Positions 25,585-36,371 of a stretch of DNA of 36,696 bases are shown piece after piece. The notes under the pieces were generated by a model. The model was not told the origin of the DNA. It made no database searches and saw only the letters and a program-made list of their open reading frames with translations. The translations under genes and the position numbers were made by a program. The stretch is from Belnapia rosea (GTDB lineage: Bacteria > Pseudomonadota > Alphaproteobacteria > Acetobacterales > Acetobacteraceae), in assembly GCF_900101615.1 (NCBI RefSeq), contig NZ_FMZX01000029.1, forward strand, positions 1 through 36,696. Reading direction: 5' to 3'. How positions within the stretch are numbered: position 1 is the stretch's first letter; the number at the start of each line of letters is the position of its first letter.

Positions 25585-26244
25585 TCAGCCCAGGAGGTCG
25601 GCGCTGGTGACGAAGCCGACGCCCAGCGCCGCAAGCCTCGCCCGGGCCGCCGTGACCGTATCCCCGCCCTCCGGCAGCGGCAGGCCGATGCCGCGGCAGG
25701 CATCCTCGATGACGAAGACCCGGTAGCCCAGCCGCGCCGCATCCTCGGCCGAGAAGGCCACGCAGTAATCCGTCGCCAGCCCGGCCAGGAACAGCTGCGA
25801 GACGCCGCGCGCGCGCAGCCAGCCATCCAGCCCCGTCGTGGTGGTGCGGTCATTCTCGAAAAAGGCGGAGTAGCTGTCGATCGCCGGCCGGAAGCCCTTG
25901 CGCACCACCAGCTCGATCCGCCGCTGGTCGAGCGCTGGGTGCAGCGCTGCCTCCGCGCTGCCCTGCACCGCATGGTCGGGCCAGAGCGTCTGCATCCCGT
26001 AGGGCATCTCGACGCTGTCGAAGGCCGCCCGCCCCGGATGGCTGGAGGCGAAGGAGGAATGCCCCGGCGGATGCCAGTCCTGGGTGGCGAAGGCATGGGC
26101 GAAGGGCCCCGCCAGCAGCCGGTTGATCACCGGCACCACCGCATCGCCCCCGGCCACCGCCAGCGCGCCGCCCGGCATGAAGGTCGGCTGCACATCGACC
26201 AAGCCGAGCATGGTGGTCGCGGGGTCGAGGGCGATTCCAGGCAT
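25585..26244 (-). CDS. pncA: Nicotinamidase
   Basis: Isochorismatase-fold hydrolase that converts nicotinamide to nicotinate and ammonia in NAD salvage. From ATG 26244 the product is 219 residues. The catalytic triad is visible as D17 (GLVDVQPTF), K116 (VVRKGF) and C161 (ATDYCV). The metal ligands are D56 and H58 (QDWHPPGHSSF) and H91 (LWPDHAVQG). GGAGAG lies upstream. In-frame TTG 26256 and GTG 26247 would only lengthen the N-terminus by a few residues. It lies 26 bases after the amidase stop and 5 before the cotransporter start. Confidence 0.92.
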   Translation of the reverse strand: MPGIALDPATTMLGLVDVQPTFMPGGALAVAGGDAVVPVINRLLAGPFAHAFATQDWHPPGHSSFASSHPGRAAFDSVEMPYGMQTLWPDHAVQGSAEAALHPALDQRRIELVVRKGFRPAIDSYSAFFENDRTTTTGLDGWLRARGVSQLFLAGLATDYCVAFSAEDAARLGYRVFVIEDACRGIGLPLPEGGDTVTAARARLAALGVGFVTSADLLG

Positions 26245-26270
26245 CACGCTCTCCAACAGGCGGGACGAGC

Positions 26271-27734
26271 CTAGACCTGCCCCGTCCCGGCTTCCATGCC
26301 CTCGACCGGCGGCACCGTGCCTGGCCGCGGGTCGAGCGGCACCGCCCGGTCGAAGCCCGAGACCTGCTCGAACATCGCGCCCGCCCGCAGCGCCAGCGCC
26401 TCCTGCCGCGGCGGTGCCGCGATCTGCAGCCCCACCGGCCGGCCATACTGGTCGAGCCCGCAGGGCACGGCGAGGGCGGGACAGCCACCCAGGGTGATCG
26501 CCGCATTCAGCATCGAGGCAGCCATGTAGTTCTCGAGCTTCCGCCCGGCGACGCTCTCCGGGTGCCGCAGCATGACGTCGAAGGCCGGCGTCGCCGCCCC
26601 TGGCGTGACCAGCACGTCATACCGGCCGAAGAAGGCGGCCAGGCGCCGGTACCAGGCGGCGCGCTCGCGCTCCGCCCAGGCGAGCTGGCTCGGCGTCGCC
26701 TGCAGGCCACGCTCGGTGTTCCAGATGATGTCGGGCTTCAGCAGGTCACGGTGGGTCCGCAGCTGCTCCTCCCGGTCCACCACGAAATGCTGGCTGCGGA
26801 GGATGAGGAAGGCCTCCTGCAACCCCTCCAGCGCCGGCGCCGCCTCCTCCACCACGCAACCCGCCGCCTCGAAGCGCCGCACCGCCCCGGCGCAGATCGC
26901 CCGCGTCTCGCGGTCGACCGGCAGCACCCCACCGAAATCCGCGGTGAAGCCGACGCGCAGCGGCCGCCCCTCCAGCGATTGGGCATAGGGCAGGGCCGGC
27001 GCCTCATAGGTCAGCGGGTCGGCCAGGTCCCGCCCCGCCATGGTGTCGAGGAAGAGCGCGACATCCGCCACGCACCGTCCCATCGGCCCATGCACCGAGA
27101 GCGGCGAGAAGAGGTTGTTCGGCGTCCCCCGGCTCACCCGCCCGGGCGAGGGGCGGAGGCCGACCACGCCGCAATAGGTGCCCGGCCGCCGGAGGCTGCC
27201 GGCATGGTCCGTGCCATGCGCCAGCCAGGCCTCGCCGGTGGCGACCGAGACCGCGCCGCCGCCCGTGCTGCCGCCGCAGGTCAGCGCCGTGTTCCAGGGG
27301 TTGCGCGTCCGCCCGAAGACCTCGTTGAAGGTGGAGCCGCCCGCGCCGAATTCCGGCGTGTTCGACTTGCCGAGCACGATGCCGCCCCGCGCCTCGATCC
27401 GCTCCACCAGCGGGTGCGAACGCGCCGGCACATGGTCGCGGAAGATGGGCGAGCCATAGGTCGTCCGCACCCCGGCCACATCCGTCAGGTCCTTGATGGT
27501 CACCGGCAGTCCGGCGAGCCAGCCCGGCTCCCCGGCACGCTCCGCGCCCTCGCCGGCCATGATCCGCCGCGCATGGTCGCGCGCCCGGTCGAGGCAGAGG
27601 GTCGGCAGTGCGTTCACCGCCGGCTCCACCTCGGCGATGCGCGCGGCGGCGGCCTCCACCAGCTCCAGCGGCGAGACCTCCCGCCGCTTCAGCCGCGCCA
27701 CCGCCTCGGTCGCCGTCAACTGGATCAGGGACAT
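26271..27734 (-). CDS. Amidase-signature family amidase
   Basis: Ser-cisSer-Lys hydrolase of the amidase-signature family, cleaving an unidentified amide. From ATG 27734 the product is 487 residues. The triad is visible as K81 (LPVTIKDLTD), cis-Ser 156 (TCGGSTGGGA) and nucleophile Ser 180 (GTDHAGSLRRP). The usual DxGGS is replaced by DHAGS, a minor change. The C-terminal GGCPALAVPCGLDQYGRPVG is typical of this family. It is not GatA: no other gat genes are present. It lies 39 bases after the dehydrogenase stop on the same strand. The frame is open to 27770, but MSLIQLTATEAV is the likely N-terminus. Confidence 0.88.
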   Translation of the reverse strand: MSLIQLTATEAVARLKRREVSPLELVEAAAARIAEVEPAVNALPTLCLDRARDHARRIMAGEGAERAGEPGWLAGLPVTIKDLTDVAGVRTTYGSPIFRDHVPARSHPLVERIEARGGIVLGKSNTPEFGAGGSTFNEVFGRTRNPWNTALTCGGSTGGGAVSVATGEAWLAHGTDHAGSLRRPGTYCGVVGLRPSPGRVSRGTPNNLFSPLSVHGPMGRCVADVALFLDTMAGRDLADPLTYEAPALPYAQSLEGRPLRVGFTADFGGVLPVDRETRAICAGAVRRFEAAGCVVEEAAPALEGLQEAFLILRSQHFVVDREEQLRTHRDLLKPDIIWNTERGLQATPSQLAWAERERAAWYRRLAAFFGRYDVLVTPGAATPAFDVMLRHPESVAGRKLENYMAASMLNAAITLGGCPALAVPCGLDQYGRPVGLQIAAPPRQEALALRAGAMFEQVSGFDRAVPLDPRPGTVPPVEGMEAGTGQV

Positions 27735-27773
27735 CGGCCTCGCGCTCCTCGATGCCGTGGCAGCGGTCACGCT

Positions 27774-28835
27774 TTAATTGGGCAGGATCACGCCCTTGCC
27801 CGAGCTCTGCTGGTCAAAGAGCGTATAGGCCTCCTCCGCCTGGTCCAGCCGCCAGCGATGGGTGAAGAGCTTGTCCACCTGGATGCCCCGGTCTGCGATG
27901 TAGCGCGCGCACTCCGCCTGCCCCACGGTCGAGAAGGTCCAGGAGCCGATGAGCGTCACCTGCCGCCGCAGCATGTCCGGGCTGACCTCGAGCGTCACCT
28001 CGCCGCCCTCGCCGACATAGCAGGCCTTGCCCCAGGTGCGGACGCAGCGCACCGCCTGGGCCCGCGCCTGGGGCGAGGAGGAGGCATCGAGCGACAGATG
28101 CGCGCCGAGCCCATGCGTCGCCTCGCGGATGGCGCCCACGATGTCATTGGTCTCGACCGGGTTGATCAGCAGGTCGGCACCGAATTCCTTGGCGCGCCCC
28201 AGCCGCTCCGGGCTGGTGTCGAGGGCGATGACCCGCGCGCCCATCGCCGAGGCAAGCTGCGTCGCCGAGAGCCCGACCGGCCCCTGGCCGAAGATCGCGA
28301 TGGTATGGTCGCCCTGCAGGCCGAGCCGCTGCAGCGCGCCCCAGGCCGTGCCGGTGCCGCAGGAGATCGCGGCGCCGGTCTCGAAGGACAGCTCCTCCGG
28401 CAGCGTCACCACCGTGCGCGCCGGGCAGACCATGTAGTTGGCATGCGCCCCATGGCCCGTCGCGCCATAGACCTGGTCGACGCCATCGTCGCAGAGCTGC
28501 ATCCAGCCGGTGGAGCATTGCGGGCAGACGCCGCAGCCGACGTAATGGTGCTGCATCACCCGCTGGCCGACCCGCGCCTGCTTCGGCGAGACGTTCTTGC
28601 CGACCGCGACGACGACGCCGCAGGGCTCATGCCCGCGGATGATCGGCCCGGACAGCCCCTTGGTAAAGCCGAGCGAGGCCGAGGCGCCGCCCGCCGGGGC
28701 GCGGTAGAATTTCAGGTCGCTGCCGCACATGCCGGAGGCCTTGATCTCCAGCACCACGTCATCCGGCCCGGGCGTCGGGTCCGGGAAGTCCTGCAAGGCC
28801 AGTTGACGGTCGCCAAGGAAGACCACGCCCTTCAT
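27774..28835 (-). CDS. Zinc-dependent medium-chain alcohol dehydrogenase
   Basis: MDR-family NAD(P)-dependent oxidoreductase of the alcohol or polyol type. From ATG 28835 (GGGAGGA seven bases upstream) the product is 353 residues. The catalytic zinc ligands are C37 (MCGSDLKFY), H69 and E70 (RGHEPCG). A structural zinc site of four cysteines is at C101, C104, C107 and C115 (CGVCPQC...C). The Rossmann loop is FGQGPVGLSATQLA, and the pattern ALDTSPERLGRAKEFGAD follows, with D before the tight turn suggesting NAD preference. The substrate is unknown. It begins the dehydrogenase-amidase-nicotinamidase-cotransporter run. Confidence 0.9.
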   Translation of the reverse strand: MKGVVFLGDRQLALQDFPDPTPGPDDVVLEIKASGMCGSDLKFYRAPAGGASASLGFTKGLSGPIIRGHEPCGVVVAVGKNVSPKQARVGQRVMQHHYVGCGVCPQCSTGWMQLCDDGVDQVYGATGHGAHANYMVCPARTVVTLPEELSFETGAAISCGTGTAWGALQRLGLQGDHTIAIFGQGPVGLSATQLASAMGARVIALDTSPERLGRAKEFGADLLINPVETNDIVGAIREATHGLGAHLSLDASSSPQARAQAVRCVRTWGKACYVGEGGEVTLEVSPDMLRRQVTLIGSWTFSTVGQAECARYIADRGIQVDKLFTHRWRLDQAEEAYTLFDQQSSGKGVILPN

Positions 28836-28892
28836 GCCAATTCCTCCCGTTGCGGGCCCGGGGCCCGAGGGACGCATGATGGGCAGAGAAGG

Positions 28893-28917
28893 GCCGGCCG
28901 GGCAAATCCCGGCCGGC
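28893..28917 (-). terminator. Terminator-like hairpin after the RNA helicase gene
   Basis: GCCGGCCGGG (28893-28902) and CCCGGCCGGC (28908-28917) form a perfect 10-bp stem with a 5-base loop. On the minus strand it is followed by CCTTCTCTG, moderately T-rich. It lies between the helicase stop and the dehydrogenase start and should insulate the two transcripts. Confidence 0.55.
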
Positions 28918-28927
28918 GTCTCCCTGA

Positions 28928-30388
<1,461 letters not shown>

Positions 30389-30442
30389 GAAATCGGTAAT
30401 CCCAGACACGCGGCGCCTGACGCGGACCCGGTCATGGGTCGC

Positions 30443-30469
30443 CGCGGGGTTTCAGGTGGAGACCCCGCG
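30443..30469 (-). promoter_or_regulatory. Hairpin in the helicase leader
   Basis: CGCGGGGT (30443-30450) and ACCCCGCG (30462-30469) pair perfectly with an 11-base loop, and the pairing extends inward with one mismatch. It is 55 bases upstream of the helicase start on the minus strand and would form in its leader. No promoter could be fixed in the 30410-30687 gap, which otherwise holds nothing recognisable. Confidence 0.3.
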
Positions 30470-30687
30470 TGGCTGGGTCGATCCGGAAGATGGCTTCCTG
30501 TGCGCCGGCAGTTCGACCGGGTCCCGCTTCGCCCAGCAAAGGCAGCCCATGGGGGCCGCGCGCGGACTGAAACCGGGACAGGGTGGCCGCTCACGCGGCC
30601 GGGCACCACCGGGGCATGGCGCCGCCGGTACCGCCTACATGCGCCTTCGCGGTTGCGAAAGCAAGGGCTTCCCTGAAAAGGGCGGGC

Positions 30688-31227
<540 letters not shown>

Positions 31228-31253
31228 GGCAGGCGCTCCCGTGGCTGTCCCGC

Positions 31254-33116
31254 CTAACGTAGTGCGGCCGGGCGCCGGCGCAGCATGGCCGTGACATCCT
31301 CGGGCCCGGCGAATTTCGGCGCGCTGCCCGCCGCCAGCTGGTCGAGGCTCGGCGCCGGCAGGCCGAGGCGATTCGCGTAGATCCAGGAATAGGCCATCAC
31401 CCGCTGCACGAAGGCCCGGGTCTCGTCGATCGGGATGGCCTCGATGAACAGGAAGGGGTCGTCCCGGTGGCCGCTTGCCGGCAGCCATTTCTGCAGATTG
31501 CCCGGCCCGGCATTATAGGCGGCGAGCAGGCGGATGAGGTTGCCCTCCACCCCCTCATGGCGGGCCAGGTAGTGCACGTAGCGCTGGCCGAGCTCGAGCG
31601 AGAAGCCCGGATCGTGCAGCCGCTCCATGTTCTCGGCCGAGAGCGAGGGGTCCCGCGCCACATAGCTCGCCGTTGCCGGCATGAGCTGGAGGATGCCCCG
31701 TGCCCCGGCCGGCGAGACCGCCGCGGCATCGAACCGGCTCTCCTGCAGGGCGAGGGCATAGAGCAGCGAGGGGTCCACCCGGAAGCCGCCCTGCGGCTGC
31801 AGCCGGGGCAGCGGGAAGCGGGCGAAGTCACGCGGCCGCCCGTCCACCCCCTGGCTGGCCGCCGCCAGCTGGGAGGACAGCCCGTTCATCCCCGCCGCCG
31901 AGGCGACGGCGAGCATGGCGCGGATGAGCGCCGGGTTGTTGCGCGCCTGCCCCCAGAGCTGGCGCAGCTCCGCCTCCGCCCGCGCTGGCTGGCCGATCTG
32001 CAGCAGGGCAAGGGCCCGCCAGCCGCCAGCCGTCTCGGCCAGGGCCGCCGTCTCCGCCTCGCCGGCCAGCTCGCCTTCCCAGGCGAAGCTGTTGGGCAGG
32101 CCGAGGGCGCGCCGCGCCACCTGGCCGTAGAAGGTCCGCGGCTCCTGCGCTGCCTGGGTCATCCAGCCGACATAGAGCTGCGGCCGGCGTGCCCGCACCG
32201 CGGCGCGGGCGGTCCAGAAGGCCGCGGCCGAACGCAGGGCCGGTGCCGCCGCCTCGGTCCGCGCCGCACGCTCGAAATAGGGCAGGGCGGCGTCGTAGCG
32301 CTCCAGCCCCCAGGCGGCCAGGCCGGCGGCGAAGGCGGCGACGCCGTTCTCGCCCCGGACTGGCTGCTCGCGCAGCGTCTCGGCGGCGATGCGGAGGGCC
32401 GCCTCGTCATGTCCCGCACGGAACAGGCCCATGGCGAGATCGGCCCGCAGCAGCGCCGCATAGGGCGCCGTCATGCCCCGCGTCCGGCCGATCAGGGCCA
32501 GCGCCTCGGCTGGCTTGCCCTCCCGCGCCCGGTCGCGCACCGCGCGGTCGAGGGTCGGGTTGCGGGTCACCGCTGCGCCGTCGCGCTCCTCAGGGGCCAG
32601 GGACTGGTCGGGGGAGAGCGCCTCCGCCGCCTCGGGCGGGGCGGGCAGGGCGGTGCCCCTCGGCAGCAGGTCCGCCAGCATCGCATGCAGCCGCGCGGCA
32701 TCGGCATGGTCGGGATAATGCGCCAGCCAGGCCTGCAGCCCGGTGGCCGTCGGCCGCCCGCCGGGCCGCAGCCAGCGATCGGCCAGGACCTGGCCAAGCA
32801 GCCGCCGATCCTCCAGCCGCTCCGTCTCGCGCTCCGCGGCCGTCAGGTCGCCACGCGCCTGCGCCTCGAAGATCCGCCGCAGCCGCGCCGCCTCGGAGGG
32901 GGCGAGCACGGACGGCAGGCCGGCCACCCCGCCGGGGGGGGCGGGGCGCGGCAGGATCATCGCGGTCTGGCCGAAGGAGGCCGGAATGGCGGTCGAGGCT
33001 GCGGCCCTTTGCGCCTGGGCTGGGGCCGTGGCCCCCGCCGTCAGCACCGCCCCCAGCAGGACCCCGCAGAGCAGGGGGCGAAGGAGGGCACGGGCCATGG
33101 GTCTGATCGCACGCAT
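31254..33116 (-). CDS. slt: Soluble lytic murein transglycosylase
   Basis: Periplasmic enzyme that cleaves peptidoglycan between MurNAc and GlcNAc, forming the 1,6-anhydro product. The 620-residue product starts with a signal peptide ([20 protein letters not shown] within the first 40 residues, ending APAQAQ). A long alpha-helical U-shaped region with many tandem helices precedes the C-terminal SLT domain. The catalytic glutamate is E459 in [18 protein letters not shown]; then come [14 protein letters not shown] and [16 protein letters not shown]. An ATG at 33098 is an alternative start that keeps the signal peptide. Confidence 0.92.
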   Translation of the reverse strand: MRAIRPMARALLRPLLCGVLLGAVLTAGATAPAQAQRAAASTAIPASFGQTAMILPRPAPPGGVAGLPSVLAPSEAARLRRIFEAQARGDLTAAERETERLEDRRLLGQVLADRWLRPGGRPTATGLQAWLAHYPDHADAARLHAMLADLLPRGTALPAPPEAAEALSPDQSLAPEERDGAAVTRNPTLDRAVRDRAREGKPAEALALIGRTRGMTAPYAALLRADLAMGLFRAGHDEAALRIAAETLREQPVRGENGVAAFAAGLAAWGLERYDAALPYFERAARTEAAAPALRSAAAFWTARAAVRARRPQLYVGWMTQAAQEPRTFYGQVARRALGLPNSFAWEGELAGEAETAALAETAGGWRALALLQIGQPARAEAELRQLWGQARNNPALIRAMLAVASAAGMNGLSSQLAAASQGVDGRPRDFARFPLPRLQPQGGFRVDPSLLYALALQESRFDAAAVSPAGARGILQLMPATASYVARDPSLSAENMERLHDPGFSLELGQRYVHYLARHEGVEGNLIRLLAAYNAGPGNLQKWLPASGHRDDPFLFIEAIPIDETRAFVQRVMAYSWIYANRLGLPAPSLDQLAAGSAPKFAGPEDVTAMLRRRPAALR

Positions 33117-33231
33117 GGCCCGTTCCCGTTAGCGGTCGCGAGCAGGGGCACGCAACCCCTCAATTGCGGGATCAAGACGAGTCAGATTCCACCAGGGCGT
33201 GAAATGCGGGCCGGTTTCTGGGCGTCCTCAT

Positions 33232-33254
33232 GTATAAAAATGGCCGCGGCCGTT
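33232..33254 (-). terminator. Terminator of the uracil-DNA glycosylase gene
   Basis: On the minus strand the stop codon runs into a palindromic AACGGCCG/CGGCCATT hairpin (33254-33239), followed by ATTTTTATA. The stem is short but GC-rich, and the T-run is the best near any minus-strand gene end here. The gap from 33117 to 33252 holds nothing else. Confidence 0.5.
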
Positions 33255-34068
33255 ACTCGTTGCCATCGATCCTACGACGCAGCATCAGCAGATCGTTCCA
33301 TGCCTCTCGCTTGGCCGAGGGCGTGCGTAGCAGATAGGCCGGATGCAATGTCGCCAATGCAGGCAGGGATTGATCATCGGTTACCGTTACTTGGTGCCAA
33401 CGTCCGCGCAGCCGGGTGATGCCCTCGCGGGAACGCAGCAGCGCCTTGCCGGCGACGCCCCCCAGCAGCACCAGCAGGCGCGGCCGCGCCAGCTCGATAT
33501 GCCGCAGGATGAAGGGCAGGAAGAGCGCGATCTCCGCATCGGTCGGCGTGCGGTTGCCGGGCGGGCGGAAGGGCAGGATGTTGGTGATGTAGAAGTCCCG
33601 CTCCCGGCTCAGCCCGACCGAGGCCAGCATCCGGTCCAGCAACTGCCCGGAGACGCCGACGAAGGGCCGCCCCAGCCGGTCCTCATCCGCCCCCGGCGCC
33701 TCGCCGATGAGCATCAGCCCGCTCTCCGCCACCCCATCGGCGAAGACGAGGTTCATCGCCGTCTCGCGCAGCGGGCTCCCGTCGAATTGCGCCATGGCCT
33801 CGCGCAGCCCGGCGAGGCTCGTGGCCCCCGCCGCCAGCTCCGCCGCGCGGGTCCCCGCCGGGGTCGGCAGCCGGGCGGGCAGCAGCGCCGGCTGCGCGGG
33901 CGAGGGCGGCGGCGCCGTTGGCGGCGCTGCCGTGGCCGGCACCTCGGGGCGCCGGGCGCGGTCCAGCGGCTCCGCCTCCAGCGCCTCGTCCACGCCCCAG
34001 TCGAGTTGCAACCGCAGGGCCGCAACCAGCGCCGCCCGTGTCTCCGCCGCCTGGGTCTCCGCCTCCAT
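33253..34068 (-). CDS. Family-4-like uracil-DNA glycosylase without cysteines
   Basis: Likely DNA-repair enzyme removing uracil. From ATG 34068 the product is 271 residues, with a Pro/Ala-rich stretch at about 41-71. Motif 1 is [17 protein letters not shown] (122-138), followed by [15 protein letters not shown] (161-175) and motif 2 LHPAYLLR (241-248), the family-4 layout. The four cysteines that bind a 4Fe-4S cluster in canonical members are absent; there is no cysteine in the whole protein (for example FRPP replaces the usual CRPP). It starts 94 bases from the divergent oxidoreductase gene. The frame is open upstream to 34485, which is a shadow of that gene. Confidence 0.88.
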   Translation of the reverse strand: MEAETQAAETRAALVAALRLQLDWGVDEALEAEPLDRARRPEVPATAAPPTAPPPSPAQPALLPARLPTPAGTRAAELAAGATSLAGLREAMAQFDGSPLRETAMNLVFADGVAESGLMLIGEAPGADEDRLGRPFVGVSGQLLDRMLASVGLSRERDFYITNILPFRPPGNRTPTDAEIALFLPFILRHIELARPRLLVLLGGVAGKALLRSREGITRLRGRWHQVTVTDDQSLPALATLHPAYLLRTPSAKREAWNDLLMLRRRIDGNE

Positions 34069-34162
34069 CCTCGCCCCCGCCAACGGCCTATATTCCTGCC
34101 CCTGGGGTTCCGTGCAACCCGAAGCGACGCTACATGCGGAGACGAACCAGGAGGAGCCAGGC

Positions 34163-35866
34163 ATGTCCGGTGCCGAAGAGCGCGAAGCAATGGAATTCGA
34201 TGTGCTGATCGTGGGGGGCGGGCCCGCCGGCCTCGCCGCCGCGATCCGCCTGAAGCAGGTCGCGCCCGATGCCACGGTCTGCCTGGTCGAGAAGGGCAGC
34301 GAGATCGGCGCCCATACCCTCTCCGGCGCGGTGCTCGAGGTCCGTGCCCTCGATGAGCTGCTGCCCGACTGGCGCGAGGATCCGCCGGCGCTCGCCACGC
34401 CCGCGACCGACGACCGCTTCATGCTGCTGACGGAGACGCGCGCCTTCAAGCTGCCGACGCCGCCGCAGATGAACAACCACGGCAATTACATCGTCTCGCT
34501 CGGCAATGTCTGCCGCTGGCTTGGTGCCAAGGCCGAGGCGCTCGGCATCGAGATCTATCCGGGCTTCGCCGCCTCCGAGACCATTATCGAGGACGGGCAG
34601 GTCAAGGGCGTCGTCGCCGGCGTGGCGGGCATCCAGAAGGACGGAACCAAGGGCCCGGGTTACGAGCCGGGGATGGAGCTGCGCGCCAGCTACACCCTCT
34701 TCGCCGAGGGCTGCCGCGGCTCGCTGACCAAGCAGCTCTTCGAGCGCTTCGACCTGCGGAAGGACGCCGCCCCGCAGACCTATGCGCTCGGCATGAAGGA
34801 GCTGTGGGAGATCCCGAAGGACAAGCACAAGCCCGGCCTTGTCTGGCACAGCACCGGCTGGCCGCTGACCTCCGACACCTATGGCGGCTCCTGGCTCTAC
34901 ATGCTGGGCGAGAACCTGGTCTCCATCGGCTTCGTCGTAGGCCTCGACTATTCCAACCCCTGGCTCTCGCCCTTCGACGAGTTCCAGCGCTTCAAGACGC
35001 ACCCGGCGGTCCGGGCGATGCTGGAGGGCGGCAAGCGCGTCGCCTATGGCGCCCGCGCGCTGAACGAGGGCGGCTTCCAGGCCATCCCGAAGCTGGTCTT
35101 CCCGGGCGGCGCGCTGATCGGCGACTGCGCCGGCTTCCTCAACGTGCCGAAGATCAAGGGCACGCATACCAGCATGAAGACCGGCATGCTCGCCGCCGAG
35201 GCCGCCGCCGCGGCGATCGCCATGGAGAGCCGCCCGCCGGTGCTCGACAGCTACCCCACCGCCCTCGAGGCAAGCTGGGTCTGGGAGGAGCTGAAGGGCG
35301 TGCGCAACATCCGCCCCGGCTTCGCGAAGTATGGCTTCTGGGGCGGCATGGCGAGCGCTGCGCTCGACACCTATGTCTTCCGCGGCAAGGCGCCATGGAC
35401 CTGGCCGCACCATGCCGACCACGAGACGCTGAAGCCGGCCGCCCAGTCGAAGCGCATCGTCTACCCGAAGCCCGATGGCGTGCTGACCTTCGACCGCCTC
35501 TCCTCGGTCTTCCTCTCGAACACCAACCATGAGGAAAACCAGCCGGCCCACCTCCAGCTCCGCGATCCGGACCGCTGGAAGGGCGTGAACTGGGACCAGT
35601 TCCGCAGCCCCGAAAGCCGCTACTGCCCGGCCGCCGTCTACGAGGCGGTGGGGCCGGATGCGGAGCGGGAGCTGAAGGGCACGCCCGACCCCGAGGCCAC
35701 CGGCCCCGGCGGCGATGTTGAGGCCGGCGATGCCGGCGCGCGCCTCGTCATCAACGCGCAGAACTGCGTCCACTGCAAGACCTGCGACATCAAGGACCCG
35801 ACGCAGAACATCGACTGGCGCACGCCGGAGGGCGGCGGCGGGCCGAACTATATCGGCGGGATGTAA
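34163..35866 (+). CDS. etfD: Electron transfer flavoprotein-ubiquinone oxidoreductase
   Basis: Inner-membrane-associated flavo-iron-sulfur protein passing electrons from ETF to ubiquinone in fatty-acid and amino-acid oxidation. The ATG at 34163 follows AGGAGGAG and gives 567 residues. FAD binding is [10 protein letters not shown] with GxGxxG at 18-23. Mid-protein ETF-QO signatures include [36 protein letters not shown] and [20 protein letters not shown]. The C-terminal 4Fe-4S ligands are C488, C535, C538 and C541 ([19 protein letters not shown]). The protein ends [11 protein letters not shown], and that coding end is copied in tandem downstream. Confidence 0.95.
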   Translation: MSGAEEREAMEFDVLIVGGGPAGLAAAIRLKQVAPDATVCLVEKGSEIGAHTLSGAVLEVRALDELLPDWREDPPALATPATDDRFMLLTETRAFKLPTPPQMNNHGNYIVSLGNVCRWLGAKAEALGIEIYPGFAASETIIEDGQVKGVVAGVAGIQKDGTKGPGYEPGMELRASYTLFAEGCRGSLTKQLFERFDLRKDAAPQTYALGMKELWEIPKDKHKPGLVWHSTGWPLTSDTYGGSWLYMLGENLVSIGFVVGLDYSNPWLSPFDEFQRFKTHPAVRAMLEGGKRVAYGARALNEGGFQAIPKLVFPGGALIGDCAGFLNVPKIKGTHTSMKTGMLAAEAAAAAIAMESRPPVLDSYPTALEASWVWEELKGVRNIRPGFAKYGFWGGMASAALDTYVFRGKAPWTWPHHADHETLKPAAQSKRIVYPKPDGVLTFDRLSSVFLSNTNHEENQPAHLQLRDPDRWKGVNWDQFRSPESRYCPAAVYEAVGPDAERELKGTPDPEATGPGGDVEAGDAGARLVINAQNCVHCKTCDIKDPTQNIDWRTPEGGGGPNYIGGM

Positions 35867-36028
35867 CGCTGCTGCCGCCGCCCGACCGCTTCAGGTCCGA
35901 CCGGGCGGCGGCGGGCCGAACACTATCGGCGGGATGTAACGCCGCTGCCGCCGCCCGACCGCTTCAGGTCCGACCGGGCGGCGGCGGACCGAACACTATC
36001 GGCGGGATGCAACGCCGCTGCCGCCGCC
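35830..36028 (+). repeat. 73-bp tandem repeat, 2.7 copies, derived from the etfD 3' end
   Basis: Three copies start at 35830, 35903 and 35976. The first contains the last codons and stop of etfD. The others repeat that end plus the following hairpin sequence with a few substitutions: TATATC becomes CACTATC-like, and TAA becomes CAA in the third copy. The period of 73 is not a multiple of three, so the extra copies are not coding. Each unit carries arms GCCGCCGCCC and GGGCGGCGGC, which pair across unit junctions around an inner GACC/GGTC stem. The last copy breaks off at 36028 where the IS5-type remnant begins. Confidence 0.9.
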
Positions 36029-36158
36029 GCGCTTCGCGCGCGGGATAAGCGGGGCGAGGATCGCGTTGAAGGCGTTGCCTTCAACCCTGGTCGATCAGAT
36101 CGCTCGGGTAGCGCAGCTTGCTGCGGTCGTATCTCGGCCGGTCTTCGGGCGTCCACAT
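36021..36158 (-). pseudogene. Decayed start of an IS5-type transposase
   Basis: Minus-strand ATG 36158 opens MWTPEDRPRYDRSKLRYPSD, the recognisable N-terminus of IS5-family transposases, and stops after 25 codons at 36081. In another frame the sequence resumes as LAPLIPRAKRGGG, the expected next segment. A perfect 9-bp inverted repeat GTTGAAGGC/GCCTTCAAC (36065-36085) sits at the frame break. The remnant ends in the GGC-rich edge of the 73-bp array. No terminal inverted repeats were recognised. Confidence 0.7.
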
Positions 36159-36371
36159 AAGCGCCTTTCTTCCTGCACCCGCCGCCGGGAGCCAATCACA
36201 ACCGATTCAAGCAACTCGATCTCTTCCCGGATGAATGCCGAGGCAAGAGCCCTGCTTCGGGTCCATCCCAGCCGAGCCAATGCGTCAGTTCAGCCAGATG
36301 GTCGCGCCACAGATTTTTCCGCAAGGACGGCAGCCATTGGCTATCCCACGTCTAATACCAAATCCCATTGA
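36159..36371. other. Region between two transposase remnants
   Basis: Apart from short shadow frames there is no recognisable gene. A plus-strand frame (36066-36371) and a minus-strand frame (36095-36280) lack family features and ribosome binding sites. The segment TCTAATACCAAATCCCATTG (36351-36370) is probably the end of the IS630-type element, as such elements end close to the transposase stop at a TA target. Confidence 0.4.

Noticed and set aside
31467-33419. 650-codon plus-strand frame opposite the transglycosylase
   Set aside because: No domains, and antisense to a gene with signal peptide and SLT catalytic motif.
34130-35773. 547-codon minus-strand frame opposite etfD
   Set aside because: It is antisense to a full ETF-QO with FAD and Fe-S motifs.
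35830-36028. Possible CRISPR or REP array
   Set aside because: The 73-bp units are contiguous without unique spacers and derive from the etfD end.
36066-36371. 101-codon plus-strand frame
   Set aside because: It has no ribosome binding site or family resemblance and overlaps the antisense IS5 remnant.
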